A stretch of 64,000 nucleotides of DNA. It comes from Xylanimonas protaetiae (GTDB taxonomy: Bacteria; Actinomycetota; Actinomycetes; Actinomycetales; Cellulomonadaceae). Both the position numbers and the translations under genes were made by a program. This document shows, piece after piece, positions 9,525-16,865 of the stretch (position 1 is the stretch's first letter; every line of letters starts with the position of its first letter). Location of the stretch: the NCBI RefSeq assembly GCF_004135385.1, contig NZ_CP035493.1, positions 1,550,001-1,614,000 on the forward strand. Direction: 5' to 3'. The notes beneath the pieces are model-generated. The model was given only the letters and a program-made list of their open reading frames with translations. It ran no database searches and was not told the DNA's origin.

Positions 9525-10301
9525 TCAGCGGCGGCGGACGCTGCGCCACACGCAGAACGCGACGACCGCGACCGCGGCGGCGCCCAGCACGGCGAGCACC
9601 GGCGTCGGCGGGCGCAGCGCGGTACGCAGGGCCACGGGGCGTGTGAACTGGAGCGTTCCCCAGCCGCGCTCGGCGGCGAGCCGGCGCAGCGTGCGGTCCG
9701 GGTTGACGGCGAAGCCGTGCCCGACGGCGTCGAGCATCGGGGCGTCGGTGATCGAGTCCGTGTAGGCGTACGAGCGCTCGAGGTCGTAGCCGTACCTCTC
9801 AGCGAGCTCGCGGATGGCGACCGCCTTGTTCTCGCCGTACGCGTAGAAGTCCATCTCGCCCGTGTACCGGCCCTCGGAGACCTTCATACGGGTGGCGATC
9901 GTGTGGTCGGCGCCGAGCACCGCGGCGATCGGCTCGACGAGCTCGGCGCCCGACGCCGAGACGACGACGACGTCGTGGCCCAGCTCGTGGTGCTCGGCGA
10001 TGAGGTCGACGGCCTCGGCGTAGACGTACGGGTCGATGACGTCGTGGACGGTCTCGGCGACGATCTGGCGGACCTTCTCGACGTCCCACCCGGCGGCGAG
10101 CTCGGAGAGGTGCTTGCGCATGCGCTCGGTCTGGTCGGCGTCGGCGGAGCCCACCACGAACAGGAAGTGCGCGTACGCGGAGCGCAGGACGTCGCCGCGC
10201 GTGACCAGGCCGCCCTCGTAGAACGGGCGCGAGAGGGCGGCCGAGGCGCTCGTAGCGATGATCGTCTTGTCGAGGTCGAAGAAGGCGGCGACGCGGGTCA
10301 C
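9525..10301 (-). CDS. HAD-IB family phosphatase (SerB-like) with C-terminal membrane anchor
   Basis: This 258-residue protein is a HAD-superfamily subfamily IB hydrolase of the type found beside ssd in actinobacteria. Motif I is FFDLDKTII close to the N-terminus, motif II VVVSASGAE, and motif IV SYAYTDSITDAPMLD. The C-terminal TPVLAVLGAAAVAVVAFCVW is a single hydrophobic segment followed by basic residues, so the enzyme is probably membrane-tethered with the catalytic domain inside. The GTG at 10301 places motif I four residues in. The substrate is unknown. In M. tuberculosis the equivalent gene is divergent from ssd; here an ArsR-MFS pair lies between them. Confidence 0.85.
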   Translation of the reverse strand: MTRVAAFFDLDKTIIATSASAALSRPFYEGGLVTRGDVLRSAYAHFLFVVGSADADQTERMRKHLSELAAGWDVEKVRQIVAETVHDVIDPYVYAEAVDLIAEHHELGHDVVVVSASGAELVEPIAAVLGADHTIATRMKVSEGRYTGEMDFYAYGENKAVAIRELAERYGYDLERSYAYTDSITDAPMLDAVGHGFAVNPDRTLRRLAAERGWGTLQFTRPVALRTALRPPTPVLAVLGAAAVAVVAFCVWRSVRRR

Positions 10302-10344
10302 GGTGGCGAGCCTAGCGGAGGCACGGTCCGAGGGTGCATAACTC

Positions 10345-10374
10345 TTGTGCACAGAAAATGTGCGGGCGTACGGT
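10345..10374 (+). promoter_or_regulatory. promoter and operator of the ArsR-type regulator gene
   Basis: TTGTGC (10345-10350) and TACGGT (10369-10374) are spaced by 18 bases and the ATG follows 6 bases later, so the message is probably leaderless. The perfect dyad GCACA-GAAAA-TGTGC (10349-10363) fills the spacer, and a further GTGCA half-site lies at 10334-10338. A repressor bound there would block polymerase, which suggests autoregulation. Confidence 0.6.
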
Positions 10375-10380
10375 GCCGAG

Positions 10381-10968
10381 ATGGAGATCCGTCACGTCGA
10401 GCTCACCGCCGAGTCCGTGAAGGTGCTCGCCCACCCGCTGCGCTCCCGGCTGCTCTCCCAGCTGCGCCGCGGCGGGCCTGCCACGGCGACCGCGCTCGCC
10501 GCCGCGCTGCGCACCAACTCCGGCGCCACGAGCTACCACCTGCGGCGGCTCGAGGGCGTCGGCCTCGTCGTCGACACGGGCCGCGGGCGCGGCAAGGAGC
10601 GGCTGTGGGCGGCGAGCACCGAGAGCCACGGCTGGCGCAACAGCGCGTTCGCCGACGACGAGGACGCCCGCACCGCGATGAGCTGGCTCGAGCGGGAGTA
10701 CCAGCGCACCTACGACCAGCGCTTCAACGACTGGATCGACGTCGCCGACACCTGGCCGGCGGCCTGGCAGGACGCCCTCGGGCTCGAGGACACCTGGGTG
10801 ACCGTCACGCCGGAGCAGCTCGTGGCGCTCAAGGCGGAGATCGAGGCGGTGGTGCTCCGCTACCACGAGGCGGGCGCCGGCGACCCGCGGGCGCGACGCA
10901 TCGCCCTGTACCGCACCTCGATGCCGCTCGACGCGGAGCTCGCGCCGCCCACCGAGGACGAGCCGTGA
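10381..10968 (+). CDS. ArsR-family winged-helix transcriptional regulator
   Basis: A 195-residue DNA-binding protein with an N-terminal ArsR-like winged helix: HPLRSRLLSQLRRG, then TATALAAALRTNSGATSYHLRRLEGVGLV at about residues 17-62. No metal-binding cysteine pair is present, so it is probably a non-metal member of the family. The C-terminal half is acidic and helical and likely senses the ligand or dimerises. It overlaps the MFS gene by four bases (GTGA), which suggests it controls that transporter. The ATG at 10381 is preferred because of the promoter just upstream; an in-frame ATG at 10345 lies within that promoter. Confidence 0.85.
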   Translation: MEIRHVELTAESVKVLAHPLRSRLLSQLRRGGPATATALAAALRTNSGATSYHLRRLEGVGLVVDTGRGRGKERLWAASTESHGWRNSAFADDEDARTAMSWLEREYQRTYDQRFNDWIDVADTWPAAWQDALGLEDTWVTVTPEQLVALKAEIEAVVLRYHEAGAGDPRARRIALYRTSMPLDAELAPPTEDEP

Positions 10969-12278
10969 CCGTCGAGGCCGCCCGCCGCGTCTTCCTGACC
11001 CTCACCGTCACCCGGTGGTTCCCGATCGGGCTCGTGGTCAGCGTGACGGTGCTGCTCATGGTCGAGCGAGGGCTGTCCGTGGGGCAGGCGCTGACGAACA
11101 TGTCGTTCGCCGGGATCGTCGTGTTCCTGCTGGAGCTGCCGACGTCGGGCATCGCCGACGCGATGGGACGCAAGCCGCTCCTCGTGACCGCCGCGGCGCT
11201 GCAGGTGGCGGTGCCGGTGCTCTACGCGACCGCGCACTCGGCGGTCGCCTTCGCCGTCGGGGCCGTCGTCACGGGCGTGTTCCGGGCGCTCGACTCCGGG
11301 CCGCTGACGGCCTGGTTCGTCGACACGGTGCACCGCACCCACCCGGGCGCCGACGTCGACCGCACGCTCTCGCAGTCGAGCGCGGTGCTCGGCGTCTCCA
11401 TCGCCCTCGGCGCGCTCGTCTCGGGCGGGCTCGTGTGGTGGCACCCGGTGGTGGCGTGGTCCGCGCTCACGTTCCCCTACGTCGTCTACGCCGTGCTCGC
11501 CGTCGTGCACCTGGTGGCGACGGCGACGCTGCTGCGGGAGGACGCGGACGTGCCCCGGCGTGGCGGGGCGGCGGCGACGGGCGGGGGCCCGGTGCCGGCC
11601 GCCGAGCGGCCCCGGCGGGGCTGGGGCGCGGCGCTGCGCGAGGCACGGCGGGCGCCGCGGGTCGTCGCCGACGGGCTGCGGCTCGCGCGCGACAACCGCG
11701 TGCTGCGGGGGCTGCTGCTGGTCGAGGTGTTCTGGGCGGCTGCGATGGTCGTGTTCGAGTCGCTCATGCCGCTGCGGCTCGGGGAGGTGCTGGGGTCCAC
11801 GCAGCGCGCGGGCGCGCTCATGGGCGTCGTCGCCGCGGTGGGCTGGGCCGTGTTCGCGGCGGGCGCCGGGCTCGCGGGGCTGGCGTCGGGCCGGTTCGGG
11901 GTGGCGAGGACGGCGCTCGCCTCTCGCGTGCTCAACGGCCTCGGCGCGGTGTGGATGGGGCTCGTGGCCGGGCCGGTCGCGCTCGTCGCGGCCTACCTGG
12001 TGACCTACGGGCTGCACGGGTCGGGCGGGCCCGTGTACGAGGCGCTGCTGCACCGCGAGGCCGCCGCGAGCAACCGGTCGACAGTCCTGTCGATGGCGTC
12101 GATGCTCGGCTTCGCGTCGTTCGCGGTGGCCTCGCCGGCGCTCGGGTGGACGGCCCAGAGCGTGTCGACGCCGGTGGCGATGGTGCTCGGCGGGGCGTTC
12201 TCGGTGCTCGGGGCGGTCTGCTTCGTCCCCGCGCTGCGGCGCGAGCGGGAGCTGGGGGCGGTCGCCGCCCGGGTGTAG
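10965..12278 (+). CDS. MFS transporter
   Basis: A 437-residue major facilitator with about twelve hydrophobic segments. Motif A between helices 2 and 3 is visible as LPTSGIADAMGRKPLLV. A basic, Pro/Gly-rich cytoplasmic loop (PRRGGAAATGGGPVPAAERPRRG) marks the middle of the protein. It resembles drug or metabolite efflux pumps, but the substrate cannot be told from sequence. It is translationally coupled to the ArsR-type gene and ends in a hairpin at 12291-12310. The pair interrupts the HAD-ssd neighbourhood seen in mycobacteria, so it may be a lineage-specific insertion. Confidence 0.85.
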   Translation: MTVEAARRVFLTLTVTRWFPIGLVVSVTVLLMVERGLSVGQALTNMSFAGIVVFLLELPTSGIADAMGRKPLLVTAAALQVAVPVLYATAHSAVAFAVGAVVTGVFRALDSGPLTAWFVDTVHRTHPGADVDRTLSQSSAVLGVSIALGALVSGGLVWWHPVVAWSALTFPYVVYAVLAVVHLVATATLLREDADVPRRGGAAATGGGPVPAAERPRRGWGAALREARRAPRVVADGLRLARDNRVLRGLLLVEVFWAAAMVVFESLMPLRLGEVLGSTQRAGALMGVVAAVGWAVFAAGAGLAGLASGRFGVARTALASRVLNGLGAVWMGLVAGPVALVAAYLVTYGLHGSGGPVYEALLHREAAASNRSTVLSMASMLGFASFAVASPALGWTAQSVSTPVAMVLGGAFSVLGAVCFVPALRRERELGAVAARV

Positions 12279-12290
12279 GAGCCCGGGGCA

Positions 12291-12310
12291 CGGCCCCCAG
12301 GAGGGGGCCG
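12291..12310 (+). terminator. hairpin after the MFS gene
   Basis: A perfect 8-bp inverted repeat (CGGCCCCC with GGGGGCCG) with a 4-base loop begins 12 bases after the stop codon. Confidence 0.5.
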
Positions 12311-12377
12311 CGCGCGGTTGTGCACAGGCCCCGCGGACCCGCGCCGCGAGGCTGCCGCCCGCGGTCAGGGTGGCGGC

Positions 12378-13238
12378 ATGAACTCTCCTCTGGTCGCCGT
12401 CGTCGGCGCCACCGGCGGCGCCGGGACGTCCTGTGTCGCCGCCGCGCTCGCGCACGGGCTGCGGCGCGCGTCCGGGCGTGGCGTGCTGCTCGACCTCGAC
12501 GCCGGCGGCCCCGGCGTCGACGTCCTGCTCGGGATCGAGGACGAGCCCGGCGCCCGCTGGCCCGAGCTCGTCGACGCGCGCGGCGACGTCGACGGCCGCG
12601 GCCTGCTCGCCGCGCTGCCCCGGTGGGGCAGCGTCCCGGTGCTCTCCGGCACGCGGCACGCGCCGACCGGTCCCGACGACGACGTCGTGCTCGACGTGTG
12701 CGCGGCGCTGCTCCGGGTGGGCGAGGCCGTCGTGCTGGACCTCCCGCGGCCGGGGGCGTGGACGGCCGCGGCCCGGGCGCTGCTCGCCGACGCCGACGAC
12801 GTGCTCCTCGTGGCGGGAACCGACGTCGTCGGTGCCTCGGGCGCCGTGGCGGTCGCGCGGGCGCTCGCCGAGGTCACGGGCGGGCGGAGACGGATCGTCG
12901 CGCGCCGGACGCAGACCGGAGGGTCGCCCGCGGGGGACCTCGAGGAGCTGACCGGGCTGGAGGTCGTCGCCGAGGTCGGGCACGACCGGGGGCTGGCGGC
13001 GGCGGTCGAGCGCGGCGAGGGGCCGCGGGTCGGGCGCGGGACGCGGCTCGGGCGGCTGGCGGGGGACCTCGCCCGGGTGGTGGACGGGCGAACGGCGCTG
13101 GACGGGCGGACGGCGGGGGACTGGCGAGCTGTGGTGGATCGGCGCGGCGCTGGGGCTGGACGTGGGCGTGGTCGGGCGGGTGATGCCTGGTCGGGTGCGG
13201 TCCGCGCCGCGGTGCTCCCCCGAGGGAGCGCGTCGTGA
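12378..13238 (+). CDS. ssd: Ssd/CpaE-like MinD-superfamily protein of the pilus locus
   Basis: A 286-residue P-loop protein at the head of the Tad-like operon, equivalent in place and sequence style to Ssd (septum site-determining protein, Rv3660c) and to CpaE/TadZ. The N-terminal loop VVGATGGAGTSCVAAALAHGL resembles a MinD deviant Walker A but lacks the usual lysines, so ATP use may be lost or changed. LLDLDAGGPGVDVLLG is the Walker A'-like segment. In Tad systems this protein positions the secretion machinery at the pole; the Ssd literature instead stresses septum regulation. The C-terminus is Arg/Gly-rich and poorly conserved. It overlaps tadA by GTGA. Confidence 0.8.
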   Translation: MNSPLVAVVGATGGAGTSCVAAALAHGLRRASGRGVLLDLDAGGPGVDVLLGIEDEPGARWPELVDARGDVDGRGLLAALPRWGSVPVLSGTRHAPTGPDDDVVLDVCAALLRVGEAVVLDLPRPGAWTAAARALLADADDVLLVAGTDVVGASGAVAVARALAEVTGGRRRIVARRTQTGGSPAGDLEELTGLEVVAEVGHDRGLAAAVERGEGPRVGRGTRLGRLAGDLARVVDGRTALDGRTAGDWRAVVDRRGAGAGRGRGRAGDAWSGAVRAAVLPRGSAS

Positions 13239-14437
13239 CCGGGCTCGACGCCGGGCTGCTCGCCGACGTGCGCGGGCGCCTCGCGGACCGGGAGATCGAC
13301 GACGCCGCCGTCGGTGCGGCGCTCACGGCCAGCGGGCGAGTGCTCGGGTCGGCCGCGCTGCGCGAGCTCACGCGGGCGGCGCGGGCCGAGCTCGCCGGGG
13401 CCGGTCCGCTGCAACCCCTGCTCGAGCTGCCGGACGTCACCGACGTCGTCGTCAACGGCCCGCGCGAGGTCTGGGTCGACCGCGGCCGCGGGCTCGAGCG
13501 CACCGACGTCGACCTCGGGACGCCCGGCGCGACCCGCGCGCTCGCGGTGCGGCTCGCGGCGCTCGCCGGGCAGCGGCTCGACGACGCGGCACCCGTGTGC
13601 GACGGGCGGCTCCCGGACGGGACCCGGCTGCACGCGGTCGTCGAGCCGCTCGTCCCGGCCGGCGCGGCGATCTCGCTGCGCGTCCTGCGGCAGTCGGGGC
13701 TCGGGCTCGCCGACCTGGCGGCGGGCGGGTCGCTGGCCCCCGGGTGGGACGCGCTGCTGCGCGGGCTGGTCGCGGGTCGCGCGAACGTCCTGATCAGCGG
13801 CGGGACGGGCACCGGCAAGACGACGCTGCTCGCCGCGCTCCTCGGCCTCGTGCCGCCCGACGAGCGCGTCGTGACCGTCGAGGAGGCCCGGGAGCTCGCG
13901 CCCGCGCACCCGCATGTGGTCCCGCTCGTGACGCGGCGGGCCAACGTCGAGGGCGCCGGGGCCGTCGGGCTGACCGAGCTCGTCCGGGCCGCGCTGCGCA
14001 TGCGGCCCGACCGCATCGTCGTCGGCGAGTGCCGCGGCGCGGAGGTGCGCGAGGTGCTGCTCGCGCTCAACACGGGGCACGACGGCGGCCTCGCGACCCT
14101 GCACGCCAACGCCGTCGAGCACGTGCCCGCGCGCCTGGAGGCGCTCGCGGCGCTCGCCGGGATGTCCCGCGACGCCGTCGCCGCGCAGGCCGTCGCGGCG
14201 GTGGACGTCGTGCTCCACGTGCGGCGGGCGGGCGGGCGGCGGTTCGTCGAGGCGGTCGGGGTGGTCGGGCGCGGTGCGGTGGTCGCAGGCCGTGGTGCGG
14301 TGGAGCGCGGTGGCCTGGCCGCACGCGATGGTGGCGGGTTCGCGGTGCGGGAGGTCGCGCGGTGGGACGGGTCGGGTGCGGCGACGGTCACGGACCCGGA
14401 CGGCTGGGACGGGCTCCTCGCGAGGTGGGTCGCGTGA
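13235..14437 (+). CDS. tadA: TadA/CpaF-type secretion ATPase
   Basis: A 400-residue type II/IV secretion ATPase that should power assembly of Flp-like pili or export of pseudopilins. Walker A is ISGGTGTGKTTLLAALLG near residue 190, followed by the Asp box (VVTVEEARELAP), the His box and Walker B RPDRIVVGECRGAEVREVL, with TGHDGGLATLHAN as the conserved C-terminal stretch. The GTG start overlaps the ssd stop and the end overlaps tadB, both by GTGA, so translation is coupled through the operon. Length and motif order match actinobacterial TadA (Rv3659c type). Confidence 0.93.
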   Translation: MTGLDAGLLADVRGRLADREIDDAAVGAALTASGRVLGSAALRELTRAARAELAGAGPLQPLLELPDVTDVVVNGPREVWVDRGRGLERTDVDLGTPGATRALAVRLAALAGQRLDDAAPVCDGRLPDGTRLHAVVEPLVPAGAAISLRVLRQSGLGLADLAAGGSLAPGWDALLRGLVAGRANVLISGGTGTGKTTLLAALLGLVPPDERVVTVEEARELAPAHPHVVPLVTRRANVEGAGAVGLTELVRAALRMRPDRIVVGECRGAEVREVLLALNTGHDGGLATLHANAVEHVPARLEALAALAGMSRDAVAAQAVAAVDVVLHVRRAGGRRFVEAVGVVGRGAVVAGRGAVERGGLAARDGGGFAVREVARWDGSGAATVTDPDGWDGLLARWVA

Positions 14438-15108
14438 GCGGGGCCGCTGCGGCCATGGTCACCGGCGTCGCCGTAGGAGTCGCCGTGGCGGCGGCGCTCG
14501 CGCCCGGTGGGCGCGGCGCGCTGCGGGTCCTCGGTGCGCGACGACCCGCCGGCGCGTGGGGCGGCGTGCGGCGAGGTCTCCAGGCGCTGCCGTGGCGGCG
14601 GCCGGAGGACGGTGTCCGCGTGCGGGTCGTGGTCGCCCAGGTCTCCGCGCTCTTGCGGGCGGGCGCCCCGCCCGGTGCCGCGTGGACGCGCGCCGCCGGC
14701 GTGCCGGTCGACGCGCTCGGGGTGCCCGAGGTCGGGGCGCTGGCTACCGTCGTCGGGGAGGGACCTGCGCGGGCCGTGTGCGCCGCGACGCGTCTCGCAC
14801 TGACCGTCGGGGCCCCGCTCGGCCGCGTGCTGGAGGCGGTGTCCGACGCGCTCGTGGCGCAGGCCGAGGCCGCCGCAGAGCGCGAGGCCGCGCTGGCCGG
14901 CCCGCGGACCACCGCCCGGGTGCTGCTGTGGCTGCCCGCGGCGGGTGCCCTGCTCGGCTGGACGCTGGGCGCCGACCCCGTGGCGGTCGCGACCGACGGC
15001 GGTGCGGGGACAGCCGCCGTCACCGCGGGGCTCGCGCTCGCCGCCGTCGGCCGCTGGTGGACGGGACGGCTGGTCGCCGTCGCACGGCGTGCCGGGGCGG
15101 AACCGTGA
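14434..15108 (+). CDS. tadB: TadB-like inner-membrane pilus platform protein
   Basis: A 224-residue protein with an N-terminal hydrophobic segment (AAMVTGVAVGVAVAAALAPG), a soluble type II secretion F-like region (VVAQVSALLRAGAPPGAAWTRAA) and two C-terminal hydrophobic segments (VLLWLPAAGALLGWTL and TAAVTAGLALAAVG). This is the short actinobacterial form of TadB, which with TadC forms the membrane platform driven by TadA. It is coupled to its neighbours on both sides by GTGA overlaps. The assignment rests on position and domain pattern as much as on sequence. Confidence 0.8.
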   Translation: MSGAAAAMVTGVAVGVAVAAALAPGGRGALRVLGARRPAGAWGGVRRGLQALPWRRPEDGVRVRVVVAQVSALLRAGAPPGAAWTRAAGVPVDALGVPEVGALATVVGEGPARAVCAATRLALTVGAPLGRVLEAVSDALVAQAEAAAEREAALAGPRTTARVLLWLPAAGALLGWTLGADPVAVATDGGAGTAAVTAGLALAAVGRWWTGRLVAVARRAGAEP

Positions 15109-15656
15109 TCGCCGCGCTGGCGCTGGTCGCCGTGGCTCCGTGGGCGCTGGAGGCGTGGACCGGTCGGCGGCGACGTGCGGCGCTCGCGCGCGCGACACCC
15201 TCCCGGCGTGAGCCCGAGGCCGCAGAGCTCGTCGACCCGACCGTGGTGCTCGAGCTCGTCGGCGCTGCGCTGCGGGCGGGAGCGGGGATCCCGCGGGCGC
15301 TCGCCGCGGTGGCAGACGCCGTCGGCGGTGTGGACGGTGCGGTGCTCGCACCGGTCGCGGCGGCTCTCCGGCTCGGCGCGCCGTGGACCGCCGCGTGGGC
15401 GGACGCGCCGTCGCGGCTCGACGTGGTGGCGCGGGCGCTGCGGCCCACGTGGGAGGAGGGCGCGGCACCGGGCGAGGCGCTCAGCGCCGCGGGCGACGAG
15501 CTGCTGCGGGCGCGCCGCGACGCCGGCCGCACGGCGGCGGGACGGCTGGGTGTGCGGCTGGTGCTGCCGCTCGGAACGTGCTTCCTCCCGGCGTTCGTGC
15601 TGGTGGGGCTCGCCCCGGTGCTGCTGGCGCTCGGGAGCGGGGTGCTCGCCGGGTGA
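15105..15656 (+). CDS. tadC: TadC-like inner-membrane pilus platform protein
   Basis: A 183-residue protein with the type II secretion F-like helical region VVLELVGAALRAGAGIPRALAAVADAVGG, repeating the pattern seen in the preceding gene, and a C-terminal membrane segment (LVLPLGTCFLPAFVLVGLAPVLLALG). It starts with a short hydrophobic N-terminus after a GTG that overlaps tadB. It is the likely partner of TadB in the pilus platform. The short length is normal for actinobacterial versions. Confidence 0.8.
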   Translation: MIAALALVAVAPWALEAWTGRRRRAALARATPSRREPEAAELVDPTVVLELVGAALRAGAGIPRALAAVADAVGGVDGAVLAPVAAALRLGAPWTAAWADAPSRLDVVARALRPTWEEGAAPGEALSAAGDELLRARRDAGRTAAGRLGVRLVLPLGTCFLPAFVLVGLAPVLLALGSGVLAG

Positions 15657-15797
15657 CCGCTCGCTTCAGGGACGACCCGGTTGTCGGCCGGGCAGGAGGC
15701 ACGTCGTGGCGACCGCCGCGACGTCGGGCGCATCGCGGTGAGTGCCGCGGTGCAGGGGCGTCTCGACGAACGTCGGGCGCAGACGAGAGGGGTTGGC

Positions 15798-15992
15798 ATG
15801 AGGCAGGAGCTGGTGCAGGAGACCGAGGCGTCGTCGCTCACCGACCACGAGGCCGGCATGGCGACGGCCGAGTACGCGATCGCGACGCTGGCCGCGGTCG
15901 GGCTGGCGGGGCTGCTGGTGGTGATCCTCAAGGGCGACATGGTCAAGGGACTGCTCGAGGGCATCATCCAGACCGCGCTGTCGGTGGTGTGA
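15798..15992 (+). CDS. DUF4244 Flp-like pilin
   Basis: A 64-residue small pilin-like protein. The segment EAGMATAEYAIATLAAVGLAGLLVVIL combines a processing-type GMATAEYA motif, including the Glu typical of pilins, with one hydrophobic helix. This is the DUF4244 family found after tadC in actinobacteria (Rv3656c type). It is expected to be cleaved after the glycine by a TadV-type prepilin peptidase, but no such gene lies in this window. The ATG at 15798 is preferred over upstream in-frame starts for size and because GAGAGGGG lies just before it. Confidence 0.85.
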   Translation: MRQELVQETEASSLTDHEAGMATAEYAIATLAAVGLAGLLVVILKGDMVKGLLEGIIQTALSVV

Positions 15993-15999
15993 CACCGCC

Positions 16000-16347
16000 A
16001 TGACGACAGCGGCGAGGGAACGCGGCGCGGTGACGGCCGAGCTGGCCGTCGGGCTGCCGGTGGTCGTCCTGCTGCTCGTCGCGGTGCTCACCATCGCGGC
16101 CGCGTCCGGTGCGCAGCTCCGCGCGCTGGACGCGGCCCGTGCCGGAGCGCGCGGCGTGGCGATCGGCCAGGACGAGGGCGAGGTCCGCACGACGGTCGGC
16201 AAGGTGTGCGGCGACGGCTGCGGGGTGCGGCTGGAACGCGACGGCGAGTGGGTCGAGGTGGCGGTCTCGAAGCCGGTCGGCGGCGGGTGGTTCACCCACG
16301 TGCCGCTCCGGGCGACCGGCACGGCGACGGCGTGGGTGGAGCCGTGA
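16000..16347 (+). CDS. TadE-like minor pseudopilin
   Basis: A 115-residue TadE-family protein. The N-terminal region ERGAVTAELAVGLPVVVLLLVAVLTIAAA contains the TadE signature GAVTAELA and a single membrane helix, followed by a small extracytoplasmic domain with two cysteines (KVCGDGCGV) that could pair. It lies 7 bp after the pilin gene and overlaps the next gene by GTGA. Such proteins are minor pilins of the Tad machine. Confidence 0.85.
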   Translation: MTTAARERGAVTAELAVGLPVVVLLLVAVLTIAAASGAQLRALDAARAGARGVAIGQDEGEVRTTVGKVCGDGCGVRLERDGEWVEVAVSKPVGGGWFTHVPLRATGTATAWVEP

Positions 16348-16757
16348 CGGCCGCGACCTCCGGTCAGGCGGCCAGCGGGAACCGCGACGCGGAACGCGGT
16401 GCGGGGACGGTGCTGCTCCTCGGGGTCGCCGCCGTCGTCCTCCTGGCCGGGCTGGCGCTGGCGGCGCTCGGCGCGGCGCAGCAGGCACGAGGGACCGCGC
16501 AGGCCGCGGCCGACCTCGGTGCCCTGGCGGCGGCGACGGCGCTCCGCGACGGCTTTGAGCCGTGCCCGACCGCGCGCGACGCCGTCGAACGCAACGGAGG
16601 GACGCTCGCGGGGTGCGTCGTCGAGGGGGCCGGGGTCGTCGACGTGACGGTCGCCCGGCCGACGGCGGGCCTGCCCGGCTGGGCCACCCGCGACGCCACC
16701 GCGACGGCCCGCGCAGGTCCGCGTCCCGAGCCAGATCGGGGAACGCCCGTCAGCTGA
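16344..16757 (+). CDS. TadE-like protein of the helicase/secretion neighbourhood
   Basis: This 137-residue protein matches the Rv3654c type, which sits between the TadE-like gene and the DEAD-box helicase in actinobacteria. The N-terminal motif ERGAGTVLLLGVAAVVLLAGLALAALG is a pseudopilin-like membrane segment, followed by helical AQAAADLGALAAATAL and two cysteines (EPCPTAR and AGCVVE). It ends the pilus operon. Its precise function is not known to me; location suggests a minor secreted or membrane-anchored component. Confidence 0.75.
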   Translation: MTAATSGQAASGNRDAERGAGTVLLLGVAAVVLLAGLALAALGAAQQARGTAQAAADLGALAAATALRDGFEPCPTARDAVERNGGTLAGCVVEGAGVVDVTVARPTAGLPGWATRDATATARAGPRPEPDRGTPVS

Positions 16758-16865
16758 GCCTCCCCGTCGTGTCCGAGGCCAGGCGTCACAGCGTCCACAG
16801 GCCGCATCGTCGGTCGTGGGGAGACCGTCGACATCAGCCGCACCCTGCCCGCACGAACGGAGTCG

